A DNA stretch of 64,000 nucleotides, taken from contig BDIU01000185.1 of NCBI GenBank assembly GCA_002118135.1, positions 1-64,000 on the forward strand, written 5' to 3'. Of this stretch, positions 1 to 13,018 are shown piece after piece (position 1 is the first letter of the stretch; every line of letters starts with the position of its first letter). A model generated the notes under the pieces. It saw only the letters and a list, made by a program, of their open reading frames with translations. It was not told the DNA's origin and ran no database searches. A program made the position numbers and the translations under genes. Origin of the DNA: Trebouxia sp. TZW2008 (Eukaryota > Chlorophyta > Trebouxiophyceae > Trebouxiales > Trebouxiaceae).

Positions 1-290
1 CTAGTAGTCAAAGCCTGCAATCAAGTCTTGGAGGTCAAGGTCGGGTGGGTGACGATCGACCTTATGTGGTCCCTTGCAGCTCTCGAGCACACCAAGGCAT
101 GCTTTGTGCAACCCGACAGTGTGACGAAGCTTACCTTCAGCAGACTGCCAGGCAGCTGGCACTTCTCAAGCACGCGCTGACACCTGCCAAGCTGACAGAG
201 CGCCTCGCGGGTCTGTGAATCCACAGACTCAAGGCCGTCACTAGTCAGAACAATGATCTGGCGGCCAGAGGCACAAGCAACCTCTCAAGA
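1..290 (-). CDS. 3' part of an unidentified gene (runs off the left edge)
   Basis: A minus-strand exon ends at 135 with a good donor (AAG|gtaagc). It encodes a coherent segment reading GRQIIVLTSDGLESVDSQT followed by REALCQLGRCQRVLEKC. After an intron, an acceptor (ttgattgcag) opens a further exon at 14 that leaves the window in frame (A-L-T-T). The upstream limit of the long exon is uncertain (about 280-290) because no clear acceptor was found. I do not recognise the family. It is divergent from the SCYL1-like gene, which starts 300 bp away, so the two may share a promoter region. Confidence 0.4.
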
Positions 291-590
291 GAACAGCGAT
301 GTTGCCGAACTGTCAAGTCGTGCGAACCCGTGCTACTGAAACCTTACATTCCATGCTCTGCTTCAAGTCAAAATTTCAAACAAGGGGTGACGAGTAATCT
401 GGCCATGGTTGCCGTCTGGTCGTCTGGGAATGAAACGCCTACAGGCAGGTAGATGTCTAGGAAGTGCAGAGCATGTGCATCATGCCAATACGATGCATGC
501 GCAGCGCGTAGAGAGGCAGGGATCGCGGCAGTGAACGTGCATGCGTTTGTACTAGCTCAGCTGCCTAGAGATCAAACAGCAAGTCACACC
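291..590. promoter_or_regulatory. Gap between divergent genes; presumed 5' region of SCYL1
   Basis: About 300 bp between the minus-strand partial gene and the SCYL1 start codon. It holds no recognisable coding exon. By position it should contain the 5' UTR and promoter of the plus-strand gene. No specific motif was identified. Confidence 0.3.
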
Positions 591-3500
591 ATGTTTGCCA
601 AACTCTCTGCATTGGTCAGCAGTGCGCCGAGTTTCCCATACGCTCTCGGGGAGCAATACCGCACAGCATGGGGAGGATGGAAGCATTTTCAGGGCACCAG
701 CAACAGCGATGGCTCAGCTGTGTCCATTTTCCGCACGTCCTCCACAAACAAGCAAGATCCTAAGCTCACATCAGCAAGAAACGGCGTGAAAAGACTTCGA
801 ACAGTGAGCGTATACAAAGGCAGGGCTGATTGGACTGGAAAGAACGCACTCCATCGAGTTTGTGAATGTGCCTGCAGTTGCGTCATCCAAACGTGCTGTC
901 TTTCAAAGACACTGCTGAGCTTGATGAGCGAGGAGAAACCATTATATACCTCGTCACTGAGCCTGTCACACCATTGCTGGAGGTTCTGCAGTCCCTGGAC
1001 GTGACTGGACCTGCCAGGTGCGCTCTTGGCTCAACAGTGCACAGCAGCGCTAAAGCACACGCTAGCTATTCTGCCTGGTCACACAAGATTGAGGAGAAAC
1101 ATTCTGTAGCAATGGCTGCAGGCAGGAGTACGTAGCAATGGGACTGTATCACATCGCCAAGGCAGTCAGCTTCATCAACAGTGATTGCAAGCTGGTGAGT
1201 ACTGCGACCCCAAGGCATACATGAGCATAGATGAGATGAAAACATTCTGAGTCTGCCTCATTTCATGCCTTGATGTGAGACCATACAAGCCCCTGCCAAG
1301 GTCTGCCTAATGGCATTGGTATCAATGTGGTTTGATGCCTGTACTTTGATGTCACAAGATCCACGCCGATGCCTGCATGAAGGCAGTTATGATGCTTAGG
1401 CCTCACATCCCTGCCTGCATGAACTGAATCTGATGACATACAATGCTGACACAAGTGCAAGTTTGGTCCAATCCTCTTGTATGACATGCAGATCCATGCC
1501 AACATCTGCATGAGGGCAGTGGTGGTCACAGAAACCCTGGATTGGCGCCTGCATGGGCTGGATCTGATGACCGAGCACATGGCGACAGGCGACCTGCCTC
1601 TCATGAGTGCCTCTTGGATGGTGGGTGCTCAGTACAAGCCCTCAGAGATTGCCAAATGCGAGTGGAGCTCAATTCAATCAGGCCCGCCTTGGGCTGTTGA
1701 TTCCTGGGGCCTGGGCTGTCTGATGCAGGTGTGCATCCAGTCTAGCACTTGTCCCATGCAGCAGCAAATGTTCCTTCATTCGTGTAGACCCTGTGCATTA
1801 CACCTTTTAAGCAATGATACAAGGATTGTGTTCGTCAGCATGCCTGATGCCTGTTGCACACGCCTTTGTAGGATTTGAACATTGCCATGGATGCCACATT
1901 GTGTGGCAACCAACTGATTACAGTGAGAGCAGACATCTGCTGAAACGTCGGTTATGTATGACACAATCCTTGACCGTGGTAAGGCGTGACCGTGCTCTCA
2001 GATCTTGGTCTTGGCCTGCTGTAGTGGTGCTGACATTGAAGCCGTGTCCTGACATAGGGGATAGACAGCTAATCAGATGAATTGCTCAGCTGATACGCTT
2101 TCCATCACCTAGGTCAGTGCAAGCCTCAATGTCGCTTGCTGCTAGCATCAAAAGATGAGTCAGCATGCCTGGCTGACGACTTGTGCCAATGCTTGCACTG
2201 CTTGCAAACGCCCTGCATGTGCTGTATCATGTTCTCGTTCTCCTCACCAATTCTCATGTCCACTGTTGATGCTCATGAACACGCGTTCTTACATGTCTGT
2301 AGGCCACCAGTGAGCGCACACATCTTCATGGTGCAGTCAGTTTTGTACAATCTCGTCAAGGTGTCAGGTGCGTGCGTGTGGCACAAGACACAGGTCTTGA
2401 TCATGGCAAGGCGCGTGCATGTCCTCTCATCTTGGTCTCTGGTATGGCTGCCGACATTGAGGCCTTGCTTTGACACAGAGGGTAGAAAGTGCATCAGATG
2501 CGTTTCTCAGCTGCTGCACTCTTTGCCATCTTGTGTCAGAGCAGACTTCAGTGTCACCTGCTGACAGCATTCAGAGATGAGTCAGCATGCCTTGCTGGAG
2601 CCCAGTTATGATGCACAAATTGCTTTTGAAGTCTTTTCAGAAGACAGTCTTTTCACAAGACAACAGGCCAGCCTTAACCTTTCCCTTTTGACAAAGGCCT
2701 CTGGACATGACAAACAAGCTGTGCGCTGCTGGCAGGAAGCATTCAATGGAGCAGAGATGGCATCTATGGAGGAGCTCAGAAACACAGCGCCCATCCCTAA
2801 GCCCGTCCTTCAGGTCAGATCTGAAGCTTGTCTGTTCATGTCTGATGGCTTATTTTGCTTTGGCGATTCCCAATTGTTACGTGCGAAACATCAGCGACAT
2901 AAGCGAGCTGCTGTCTGCTTTGGTCAGTGTCTGCCGCAGCAATGTTGCAAGTTGTGCAAAGATCTATTTCTCAAGCTCTGTTCTTGACAGTCTGCTGGCA
3001 AAGCAGAGGTGAAGCGCACATTTGCATCCCATAAATCTTCTCTGGCAGTGCTGATCTCGTGCAATACACATCTGGCACTGATCTTGACTGCCTGGTGCTT
3101 TTGTTGTCGCTGTTTTGCGATGTCATTGCCATGATCATCGTCGTCTGTCAAATCGTTCAAGTGCTACATGTAACACATTTTGCTTGCCTTGCAGGACTAC
3201 CAGCGTCTGTTGAGCTCGCAGCCTGCCCGGCGGCTCAACCCAGCAAAGCTAGCAGAAAGCAGCGTCCTCAAGAACAAGCTGGTGGACACAATCGCCTTCT
3301 TGGAGAACTTGGCAGTCAAAGACAGCGCAGAGAAGGATCTGTACTTCAAAAGGCTGCCTGGGGCTATCCCCAGCCTGCCCCTGCCAGTGCTTAGACGCAA
3401 GCTGCTGCCGATGTTGGCCCAGGCCCTCACTTTTGGAGGGGCGCCTGCAGTAGCCCTTGGCTCCATTCTACAGGTCACATACAGCAAGCTTGCCTCTGTA

Positions 3501-6500
3501 CTGCTCACTGCTTACTGTGCACGCTGAGAGGTACAAGTCTGGAGCTGTCCTTGCTAATGCCTAAGCACAAGCTGATGCCAATGTTGGCCCAGGCTCTCAC
3601 CTTTGGAGGGGCAGTAGCCCTTGGGTCCATTCTACAGGTCACATACAGCAAGCTTGGCCCTGTATTGCACGCTGCATTCTGCATACTTTCCATGCAAAGG
3701 AGGTAATTTTGAGCCTGCCCTTGCTGGTACTTAAGCGTAAGCTGCTGCCCATGTTGGCCCAGGCCCTTACTTTTGGAGCTGGTCATCTTCTCTCCTGCAT
3801 TGAGCATTACAGCTATGGGCTGGCTTGTACTACAGTACATACTGTGTCTTGAATCATGAAGGGGCTATTCCCAGCCTGCCCTTGCCAGTGCTCAGACGAA
3901 AGCTGCTGCCCATGTTGGCCTACGCTCTCACCTTGGGAGGGGCTCTTGCAGTAGCGCTTGAATCCATTTTGCAGGTCAATAAACTGCATTTATACTTGCT
4001 GGCTGGCTCATTCACAGGTTCGGTGATTCTGGCATCAGGTCAAACTTGGTGTCTGTGCAGATTGGCAGCTCCATGGAGGAAGCTGAGTTCACCCAGAGAG
4101 TGGTGCCCTGCGTTTCAAAGCTGTTCACATCAACAGATCGCAGCATCCGCCGCAGCCTGCTGGAAAACATTGATGCTTTTGGCAAACACCTTACTCAGGT
4201 ATGCCATCATGAGCATCATGCCTGATGGTGAGGTGCCTTGACCTTGTCAGGTGCATACAAAAGCAGTGAACTGCCTGAAAAGAATTCAGTCCAAAGCCTG
4301 TTTTGGTAGCATTGCAGTTTCACTCCTAAGTCCCAAAGCTCTTTGACCATGCACATTGGTCAAAGCATACAGAGAGCCATGACTATATGCTTGACCTACA
4401 GTGGCTCACCATCAGATCCCGGGCGTGACTTGACTGCGCTGCAGCTGTGAGTGCTTGAGATTAAACCGAGCCTAGCCCTTGGTGCTGTGACATAGCCAAC
4501 TTGCAAACCTCAAAATGCATGTCTAGCTTTGGCCACAAGGGTGAACGTGTTTGCAGTGCAGTGCAATCAAATCTGTCAGGGCACCAAACTTGAGCGTGGG
4601 CATCTGTTGACCAGGGATCATAGTATGGATCTCCGTCTGATGCATGGTATCTGTCTGTTTGCAATGTAGAGGTACTGATCAGCTTGCATTCACCAATGTC
4701 AATGTCACCACATGCTTTCAAGATGGCACAGCGTATCACTGCTGTGCTGCAGGCAGTTGTAGAGCAGATCTACCCAAATGTCACCACAGGCTTCACAGAC
4801 AGCAATGCCTACCTCAGGGAGCTCCCCCTCAAGTCCATGCTGACGCTGACAACCAAAACATCAAGGACACCAACAGTATCTCACCATTGCTGTGCTGCAG
4901 GCAGTTGTTGAGGAGCAAATTTATCCTGACGTCACCGTATCCCAACGTCACCACAGGCTTCACAGATAGCAATGCCTACCTCAGGGAGCTCATCTTCAAG
5001 TCCTGCCTTCAACTTCTCATGCAGTTTACTGTCGCCAGTGCTGTGTTGCAGGCAGTTGTTAAGAAGCAGATTTATCCCAACGTCACCACCGGCTTCACAG
5101 ACAGCAATGCCTACCTCAGGAAAATGCTGCCTTGATGTTTTCACACAGGCCACTGTTGTGGTGCAGGCAGTTGTAGAGGAGCAGAACTACCCCAACCACA
5201 GGCTTCACAGATAGCAATGCCTACCTCAGAGAGCTCATCTTCAAGTCCTGCCTTCAACTTCTCATGCAGTTTACTGTCGCCAGCGATGTGTCTCAGGCAG
5301 TCGTTGAGGAGCAGATCTACCCCAATGTCACACAGGCTTTGCAGACAGCAATGCCTACCTCAGGAAAATGCTGCCTCAATGTTTTCACACAGGCCACTCT
5401 TGTGGTGCAGGCAGTTGCAGAGGAGCAGATCTACCCCAATGTCACCACAGGCTTCACAGACAGCAATGCCTACCTCAGGAAAATGCTGCCTCAATGTTTT
5501 CACACAGGCCACGCTTATGGTGCAGGCAATTGTAGAGGAGCAGATCTACCCCAACGTTACCACAGGCTTCACAGACAGCAATGCCTACCTCAGGGAGCTC
5601 ACTCTGAAGTCCATGCTGACGCTGGCGCCCAAGCTATCTCAGCGCACCCTCTCCAACTCCCTGCTCAAGTTTCTGGCCAAGCTACAGGTACAGCCTGTCT
5701 ATCGATTGAGTTCATTTGCCATATGTGCCCGCGCAAACGCGAGGTAGGTCACAGGTATGCCTCACCCTGTTCCTGTAGGCCATACAGTAGGCTAACGTTG
5801 TCACCTGAAGGTGTGCAGACGATGGGGTCAGCCCTTCGACTGCATATCAATCTTACACGATATCAATCTGACACGAAACCGTACCTACTTAACCCAAACC
5901 CTAGCCTACCTACAATCTTAGCAATCAGAGGTTCCAACTCCTCTGGGGCGCTTTGCCAAAGCTCTGAGGCTGCTGCATATGCAGCACATGGCATGCATCA
6001 TTTTGAGCCACTTGTCATGGTTGACTGCTCTTGGCTGTACTCCCTGCGCAAATTCCTAGCCAAGCTACAGGCATGGCCTTTGCATAGTCTCAAGAATTTC
6101 AAACTCTTACTGGTTTGAGATTGTGAAAAAGAGAGAAAAAAACCTCTGAGACTATTGCATGTCTTGGACAGGTTGCCTGAAAGCACCTGCTAACTCTAAT
6201 TGCTTTTCGCTCACCTGCCTGCTCAACTTCTTGGCCCAGCTGAAGGCATGCTCCATCAGTTGACGACGAGTTGGGTTGAGTTGTGTTCAGACAGCTGTGC
6301 TGTGCATAAGTTGCTGACTCATGCATGAACCACATGCGCTGGCCAGCTTGATTGGTCAGTTTGCCAAGTCCCTGCAGCTGTTGCATGTGTTGGAAAGCTT
6401 GCTTGTTTCAGCTTGACATGTCTGAATGCTCTTTACTGTACTCCCTGCTCAATTTCTGAGCAAGTTACAGGCATGCTCTGCAGCCTCAGCAACTCAAACT

Positions 6501-9500
6501 ACAAACGCTCATGTTGGAAAGTGTAATGATCCTAAGTATCTGCCATTTTGCTGCAATCGACACACTCAGAAGCGTGTTTTGCATACCGACGCTAGGACAC
6601 ACTCATGGTTGTCAAGTGGTTGTTAGGTACTGTCATGCCTTGCACAAATAGCAGGCAATAGTTCATTGTGAAACATCAACATCATCACGGTCACTCATAT
6701 TGTTGCAAGATTGATCTGACTGTGTTCGTTGCTCTACTCTGCATACTTGTCGAGGCCCTTCTGCATGTGTTCCTGGCAGGTTGACAAGCAGCCACCGATC
6801 ATTAGCCAACACCACAATAAAGAGCAATAACCACAACATGATTTTGATCAATGCGTCGAGTGACTTGTGCTACATTTGTGACAGGTTGACGAGGAGCCAC
6901 CTAGCCAGAGCCAACACCAGCATGTTGCATGGCCATGGTGATTGCTCTCAATTTTCCTGATCACTTTCATCAATCTTTTCATTGACCTCTGCATGTTCCT
7001 GGCAGGTTGATGAGGAGCCGCCAATCAGAGCCAACACCACCATTTTGCTGGGCAACCTAGCGCCGCACCTCTCTGAGGCCACCTGCAAGCGAGTCATGCT
7101 GAACGCATTCACACGCGCCCTCAAGGACAGCTTCCCTCCAGCCCGCTCTGCAGGCCTCAAGGTGAGGTGTCGCCTTGTTTGTGTCCTGTGCTGTGCAGCA
7201 GGTTTACGCCTGCGCTAGGGAGCTGAGTCAATCTGATCAAAACTGCAGCTGAGATCATGTTGAGTCATGCTGTCCTGACTATGTGCTGTGACTCACCCAT
7301 TCCTTTGGCTGCCCGCTCTGTCAGCCCTGGTTAGTTTTGCTGATTGCCGAACATTGCAAGTCATTCAGCTTCTCTTGAGCCTGCAGAGCAGGCTTTGAGT
7401 TGATGTGGACAGCTTCTCTCCTGCCTGCTTTGCCAGCTGTGATCATGTTATGGTTGAGAGCTGCTTTGAAGCATGCAACATGAGTAGTGATGACCATGCA
7501 AGCAGTCAATGCGAGTATCTGGCTGGCCAAAGTATGTGAAGTTTTGCCCTCAGTTTTCAAAGTTGTCTTCCTTTGAGATTTGTCTGAGGCAACAATCTGG
7601 TACAGGCCACGCTGGCGACAAAATAGTCATATGCAGCTGAGGAGGCAGCTGGCAGGGTGCTGCCCGGTGTTGCCCCTCTGGCAGTTGACGCTAGCCATCT
7701 GACTCCAGCACATGACCTTTTCCTGTTTCCCAGCTTCTCCTTCGCCTTCTCAAGGCTGTGCTTACTGCAACTGATCATGCTTGACAGGCTATGATGGCGA
7801 CATAACAAGCATATGCGGCTGAAGAGACAGCCAGAAATCACTTTGTCCCCGTACCAAACTACTGCAATCACTGTGATCCATGATGTCTCATAGGCCATGC
7901 TGGCGACCAAAGAGTCATATGCATCTGAGGAAGGGTGCTGCCCAGTGTCGTTCTTTTCCCCAGCTTCTTCTTCTCCTTCTCTAGACACTGTGCTGACTGC
8001 AAAGAATGATGCTTGATAGGCTACGCTGGCGACAAAACAGTCATATGCAGCTGAAGAGACAGCCAGAAGCCACCTTGTCCCCTGCCTCTGTGTACCAAAT
8101 CACTGCACTTACTGTGATCCATGATGTCTCATAGGCCATGCTGGCGACTAAAAAGTCATATATGTCTGAGGAAGCAGCTGGCAGGGTGCTGCCCAGTGTT
8201 GCCCCTTTAGCAGTTGACCCTGTGCCAGAAGTGCGCCACGCTGCACTCGCCACCCTGGAAGCCTTCGTCAAGCTGCTGCAAGAGCACTCAGCCATCAGAG
8301 ATAGCACAGCCGCTGCTGCTGATCCTGCCTCACAACAGGTACAGTAGACATCCGTAGTGCTGCATCACTTTCATGCATGGACAAAACCACGCTTGAAGCC
8401 TTTGTCAAGCTGCTGCAAGAGCACTCAGCCATCAGAGATAGCACAGCCGCTGCTGCTGACCCCGCATCACATCAGGTACAGTCTCCTCTGAGCTAGGCGG
8501 AGCTTGTTTGTCAGCATATACTCTGGGCATATGTTGTAGGCTCTGTGGCTCCGTTGACCGTTCACTTGACCCCCAGAGACAGCACAGCAGCTGCTGCTCA
8601 TCCAATCTAGCAACAGCTGTGATTTGTCCCTGTGACTTGCGCTGTGTCTGTCTGTGGTCATTCGTTTTTCAAAGACCAGTGGCTGCCTTGACTGTGCTCC
8701 AAGCCTTTGTCAAGCTGCTGCAAGAGCACTCCGCCACCAGAGACAGCGCAGCCGCTGCTGCTCATAGTGCTATCCTTGAACTTGTGTTGAGATCGTGCGT
8801 GGTCATGTGAGCTAGGCAAAACCTGTAGCTGCACAGACCGCCCTCAAGCCCCTGTCAAGCTGCTGCCAGAGCACTTGAACTGCCAGAGACAGCGCAGCAG
8901 CCACTGATCCAGCCTCACAGCAGGTGCAGCTTCTTCGTCTTTGGGCTGTGTATGCTGATGGCTACTTGATTTGTGAATGCCCTGATCACCCTTCAAGCCT
9001 TTGTCAAGCTGCTGCAAGAGCACTTGAACTGCCAGAGACAGCGCAGTTGCTGCTGATCCTGCCTCACAAGAGGTACATCAGATATCATGTCTTCTGCATC
9101 AATTCCATGAACTGATACACTGATACAGCCTCACAGCAGGTGCAGAAACGTCTGCGCATCAGACTGCAAATGAGAGGTGCTGCCTATGTCAAGCTTAAGT
9201 TGCAACTTGGAGGGGTGTACACACAAGCTCTTACAACTCAGTGGTTTGTGCATCTGGATCGTGCTGTCAATTATACAAATACAGTCAAGAGAAATATCAG
9301 TCAGTATGGTCTTGAAAGCCAGGGTGTACGTGCAGGCAACAGTAGTGTTGCGCATGCATGCTGCCTTTCCCACCTTGTGCATAACACATAATGACTTTGT
9401 GTGATGGCATCAAACCCAAGAACAAGGAAAACAAAGTGTCAGTCTTGTCCCTGCCACTCTTCAACATTCCTGAATGTTGTGGTGTGCATGCAGGGGGCTG

Positions 9501-11316
9501 GGGGCGCGGGGTGGAGTGCGGGTCTGGGCAGCAATTTGGGCTGGGCCCTCTCCAGCTTTGGCGCCTCAAAAGCCAAAGGTCAGCAAAACGCCATGCATGT
9601 AAAGCAAGTGTGCATGAATTGTGAAAATTAGCACACTGCCATGAATGCAGAATCCTTGATGACGCCTGCTTTGCTTCAGTACGTTTGCCCCAGTTCTCCA
9701 TTAGCAGTATACACACAGGCAGTGGCCATAAGCGTACTCATAGTGAATGCCTTTAGGTATGCAGAGGACGCAACAGGGCAGATGACCAGCAGCAGCAATG
9801 GCACAGCCAACATTCTGCTTCTTTTACTTCAGCAGCCTCTGCACAACCCCCCACCAGTCCCATTGCGGAGGGACTGCAATGCCAAGCTCCGACTGTTCAT
9901 CGTCGTTTCCCTATGAGTTTGAACGTCGCTCTCATCATTGTTTTGTGGTTGCAGAGGGTGCGACAGGGCAGATGACTAGCAGCAGCAACGGCACAGCCAA
10001 CATCCCCAGCCCGCCCAGCACTTCTTCTTCAGCAGCCTTCGCCCGGCCCCCCTCCCTCCCCAGTGCAGGGGGTCTGCAACCCCCCAGCCCCCCACACTCC
10101 TCAGCTGCCGCTTCTGATGCATTTGGGAGCAGCAACAGTCTGGCTGCTGCTGCTGATGGCTGGCAGGATGATGACGATGTTGGGGCAACCATACAGGTGC
10201 TGCAATTTCCACCTTCAAATTAGCTTTTCCTCGTGAGTACGGCACTTGTTGGGCTGCTTACTGCAATATCACCCTGTTGTTTGTGACTGTTCCATCCACT
10301 GACATGTTGCTGTGGTCCATACATTTGCAGCACCTGTGATGGGTGACAAAGACGAGCTGGCAGCGTCAAGTCAGCGCTCTATTCGTTCTGGCTTGCTAGT
10401 CTCATCACCAGTGATAATTGGATGGATCTAAACGATCTCATTCTGCTGCAAGCATGTCATCATGACTTCAACTTCTGTCATTGCAGGAAGATGCAGAGGA
10501 GGCAGCAGCTCGCCAGCGCCTAGGCCGACTCAGCACTCGCACCTCAGCTGCTCAGAGCACCCGAGCGCCCCTCAGCACCTCAGGCTCACTCGGCGCTCAG
10601 CGCCAACCGTCAGCTGCTGCCTCAACTTCAGGGCAGCATGTGGCGCCGCCCAAGCTTAGTCAAGATGACAGCTGGGCTGCTGAGCTGGACAACGATGAGT
10701 CATGGGACAGCTTGGATCAGAAGCCCTCTGCAGGTATAGAATTTTGACATGTGTTTTGTGGCATGAGTCTGCCGTCACAATCTTTTGCTTGGTAAAAAAG
10801 CATGTTTTGGCCACTGATTTGAACCATGCTATTTCAAGGAGCACCAGTACCATAACGTGTGATCTGTGAAGGTATGGGCATCTTCCTGATGCAGTACTTT
10901 ACATGACTTACTAGCTCAGTCCTGCTTGCTGGTCAAAGCCAATATGGCATGTTCCATAGCCCTCATCAGCATAGCAAAGCTTTAACAACTATTCCTGCAC
11001 TAGCACAGCGTACAATGATGTGGATTACCCATCTTGTTTGCGCATTCTGCAGCTTTAGATAAGCATTACTGATCATGTAGCACATGTACACATGTGCTAG
11101 AAAGCGTAAAACTCATAAGTTTGTTATGACTGATCACGTCATGCAGGCTCAGCAGCCAGTAGTCGACCAGCAGCAAGAGCGCGGGGCAGAGGGCGGTTAG
11201 GGGCTTCTGCTAGGGGCAGCAGATTGGGGGCTAGTCGAACAGGTTCCACAGGTCGAGGAGGCATGAAGCTGGGTGCTTCAAAAGTGACAAAACCTGAAGA
11301 AGCTTTTGAGTTTTGA
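591..11316 (+). CDS. SCYL1: SCYL1-like (SCY1 family) pseudokinase with HEAT repeats
   Basis: Fourteen exons keep phase throughout: 591-803, 878-1017, 1122-1194, 1492-1728, 2736-2813, 3195-3473, 4061-4198, 5526-5687, 7006-7161, 8135-8338, 9494-9578, 9955-10196, 10487-10733, 11147-11316. The product is about 806 aa, close to human SCYL1. The N-terminal region is a kinase fold without catalytic motifs: the VAIK lysine site reads VSIFR, and LRHPNVLSF and an ATP-site-like segment are followed by IHANICMRAVVV and DWRLHGLDL where HRD and DFG should be. Exons 6-10 encode HEAT repeats (for example IYPNVTTGFTDSNAYLREL). The C-terminus is Ser/Ala-rich, with acidic DDSWAAELDNDESWDS and an RG-rich end. 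SCYL1 proteins act in COPI and Golgi trafficking. Several introns are packed with copies of exon edges, listed separately. Confidence 0.93.
1357..1400 (+). repeat. Decayed copy of SCYL1 exon 4 head
   Basis: The segment around 'atccacgccgatgcctgcatg' resembles the first 40 nt of exon 4 (1492 onward, 'atccatgccaacatctgcatg'). It lies upstream of that exon inside the intron. Confidence 0.7.
3545..3975 (+). repeat. Three copies of SCYL1 exon 6 tail
   Basis: Copies at about 3545-3640, 3708-3785 and 3860-3975 repeat the 3' edge of exon 6 (…LRRKLLPMLAQALTFGGA…SILQ) with its donor. They lie in the intron after the intact exon (3195-3473). The third copy is the least decayed and keeps a long open frame (AIPSLPLPVLRRKLLPMLAY). 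Confidence 0.9.
4748..5485 (+). repeat. Six tandem copies of SCYL1 exon 8 head
   Basis: Copies begin near 4748, 4895, 5046, 5158, 5288 and 5403, and the intact exon begins at 5526. Each carries the acceptor (gtgcag or ctgcag) plus the code for AVVEEQIYPNVTTGFTDSNA and up to about 60 further nt. Spacing is 110-150 bp. Some copies are frameshifted or miss a few bases, for example 'accccaaccacaggc' at 5190. Only the last copy continues into the rest of the exon. Confidence 0.95.
6030..6472 (+). repeat. Three copies of SCYL1 exon 8 tail
   Basis: Sequences at about 6030-6072, 6205-6247 and 6430-6472 match the end of exon 8 ('tccctgctcaagtttctggccaagctacag|g'). They lie downstream of the intact exon, in a long intron. 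Confidence 0.85.
6775..6925 (+). repeat. Two copies of SCYL1 exon 9 head
   Basis: 'ggcaggttgacaagcagcc' near 6777 and 'acaggttgacgaggagcc' near 6883 duplicate the exon 9 acceptor and first codons (7006 onward, VDEEPPIRANTT). Confidence 0.85.
7605..8070 (+). repeat. Four copies of SCYL1 exon 10 head
   Basis: Copies near 7605, 7785, 7885 and 8010 share 'aggccatgctggcgac…' with the start of exon 10 (8135). The first copy extends about 85 nt and keeps EEAAGRVLPGVAPLAVD. All lie upstream of the real exon. Confidence 0.9.
8391..9077 (+). repeat. About five copies of SCYL1 exon 10 tail
   Basis: Copies near 8391-8480, 8574-8605, 8695-8765, 8848-8928 and 8992-9077 repeat the end of exon 10 (FVKLLQEHSAIRDSTAAAAD, then the donor). 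They lie downstream of the intact exon 8135-8338. Confidence 0.9.
9757..9855 (+). repeat. Copy of SCYL1 exon 12 head
   Basis: 'acagggcagatgaccagcag' and about 80 following nt duplicate the start of exon 12 (9955: EGATGQMTSSSNGTANI). The copy is upstream of the intact exon. Confidence 0.9.
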
Positions 11317-11893
11317 TGCACTCCCTGCTTTTGATCATGTACCATACTTTGTTGCTGTGATGATCTCTTGGGCAAGCACAACAGTATCAAGCTCTTGACA
11401 GCAACGACTACGACATCAGGCCACATTTGTCACGCCAGACCTGTGACACAACACAGCCTGTGTTCATGGCATCGTGCAATGTTGCCGCTTCAGATCTGAT
11501 GCAAAAGTCATGCTGCTGCGCTTTTACACAAGGTGTCAATGCATGATCAACCTCGCTTTCTTTTGCAGCAAATCTATAGTAACACAGTAATTGTGCCAGG
11601 CTTGTAAAGCAGGTACAACAAAGCCAGTGTCTAGAGTTGAAGATGCCACAGTAGTTAACAAGCAACACTTGAGAATTGTATGGCTACGGTAAGGCCTTTG
11701 AAACAGGGACGATTCGTCAACTTTCAACGCTTTCAGCCCTACATAGCTTCTGCAACATATGCAACCAACACAACTTGACAATCAACAAAAAAAAGCAACA
11801 CTCCACTTGCGCTACCTGTCCTAAGCAATGTGCTGCATAGTCATCAACATGTTCCTCCAGGAAAACAAAAACCCTGCTTCGCAATCAATAACC
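11317..11893. other. Convergent intergenic region
   Basis: 577 bp between the SCYL1 stop and the SGNH hydrolase stop on the opposite strand. It must contain both 3' UTRs. No coding exon or structured RNA was recognised. Confidence 0.4.
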
Positions 11894-12972
11894 CTAATTT
11901 GCCTGAGGCCCGTTCACATATCTATCAATTGAGGGCTTCAGACAACTGGCCAAACGAGCCATGCCAGCTGCATTGGGATGAAGACCATCTGGGAACACAG
12001 ATGCCGATAACTGCAAGGCAAACACACAAAAACATTCAGGAAGTCATCCCACACTCAAAACGCCAAGTTTTGCTTTATACTTGGCACTTATGGTCGGCAG
12101 CTTGCAGCATAGCTTCAGGCAGCCTCAGCTTGATGCCGATGCAGCAGCCTCAGCAGCAACAACTGTGATCACTATACCATGTACGAGATTGTGCAGCATA
12201 TGCATCAGCTTATTTGTGAATGGTGTCACAGATACTCTCATGCCCAAGTGACCTCTGAGTCTCGAACACAAACATGGTAAGCAGTTAGGCTGGCTAAGTG
12301 GCAGGTCGACCCTGCGCTTTCATACTCACGTGTTGCAAATGGATGCAGCAGTAAGCACTGAGAAAAAGGAAGGAACAGTCTGCGCCGTTAGGAATCATAG
12401 CGGGAGCCTCTGTGAAGAGGCAGCCCAGGAACAAGCACTGATCATACAACGTGAAGGCAGGGATTGCGCGCTGTATTCACTACGTATGCTTGCCAAGTGT
12501 CCGCAACTGTATCGTGCGTAACAGCATGTTAATCATTTGGAGACACAGACGCAAAGCAAGCTAGTGCCCTTGCACAACAGACAAGCTCTGCAATCTGCAA
12601 TACAAGACACAAGCACCATTGACCTGATAGCATGTTGCAAGTGCAGCACCCCTCACCTGGCCGTCTGTGAGCATGTCTTCTGCACAATCGATGTAATGTA
12701 CCAAGCTGTGTTCTGAGGCAAATGTCTCTAGGGCTTGATTGACATGTCCAATGGCGGGATCAAACAGATTTGGCCACTCGAACACTCCCTGGTCATCTGG
12801 AGAAGTCTCCACAGCGACAGGCAGGATGCCAACCAATAGGACCACTGTATCTGGATTCTGCTGCTGAAGATGTGACACAATGTGTACAAGTCTGCAGACA
12901 GACACAAAATTGCTTAGTTGGTCAAGTGAAAACAAACAGACGATGAATAGACAAGCAAGCTTTAAGTCAGAT

Positions 12973-13018
<46 letters not shown>

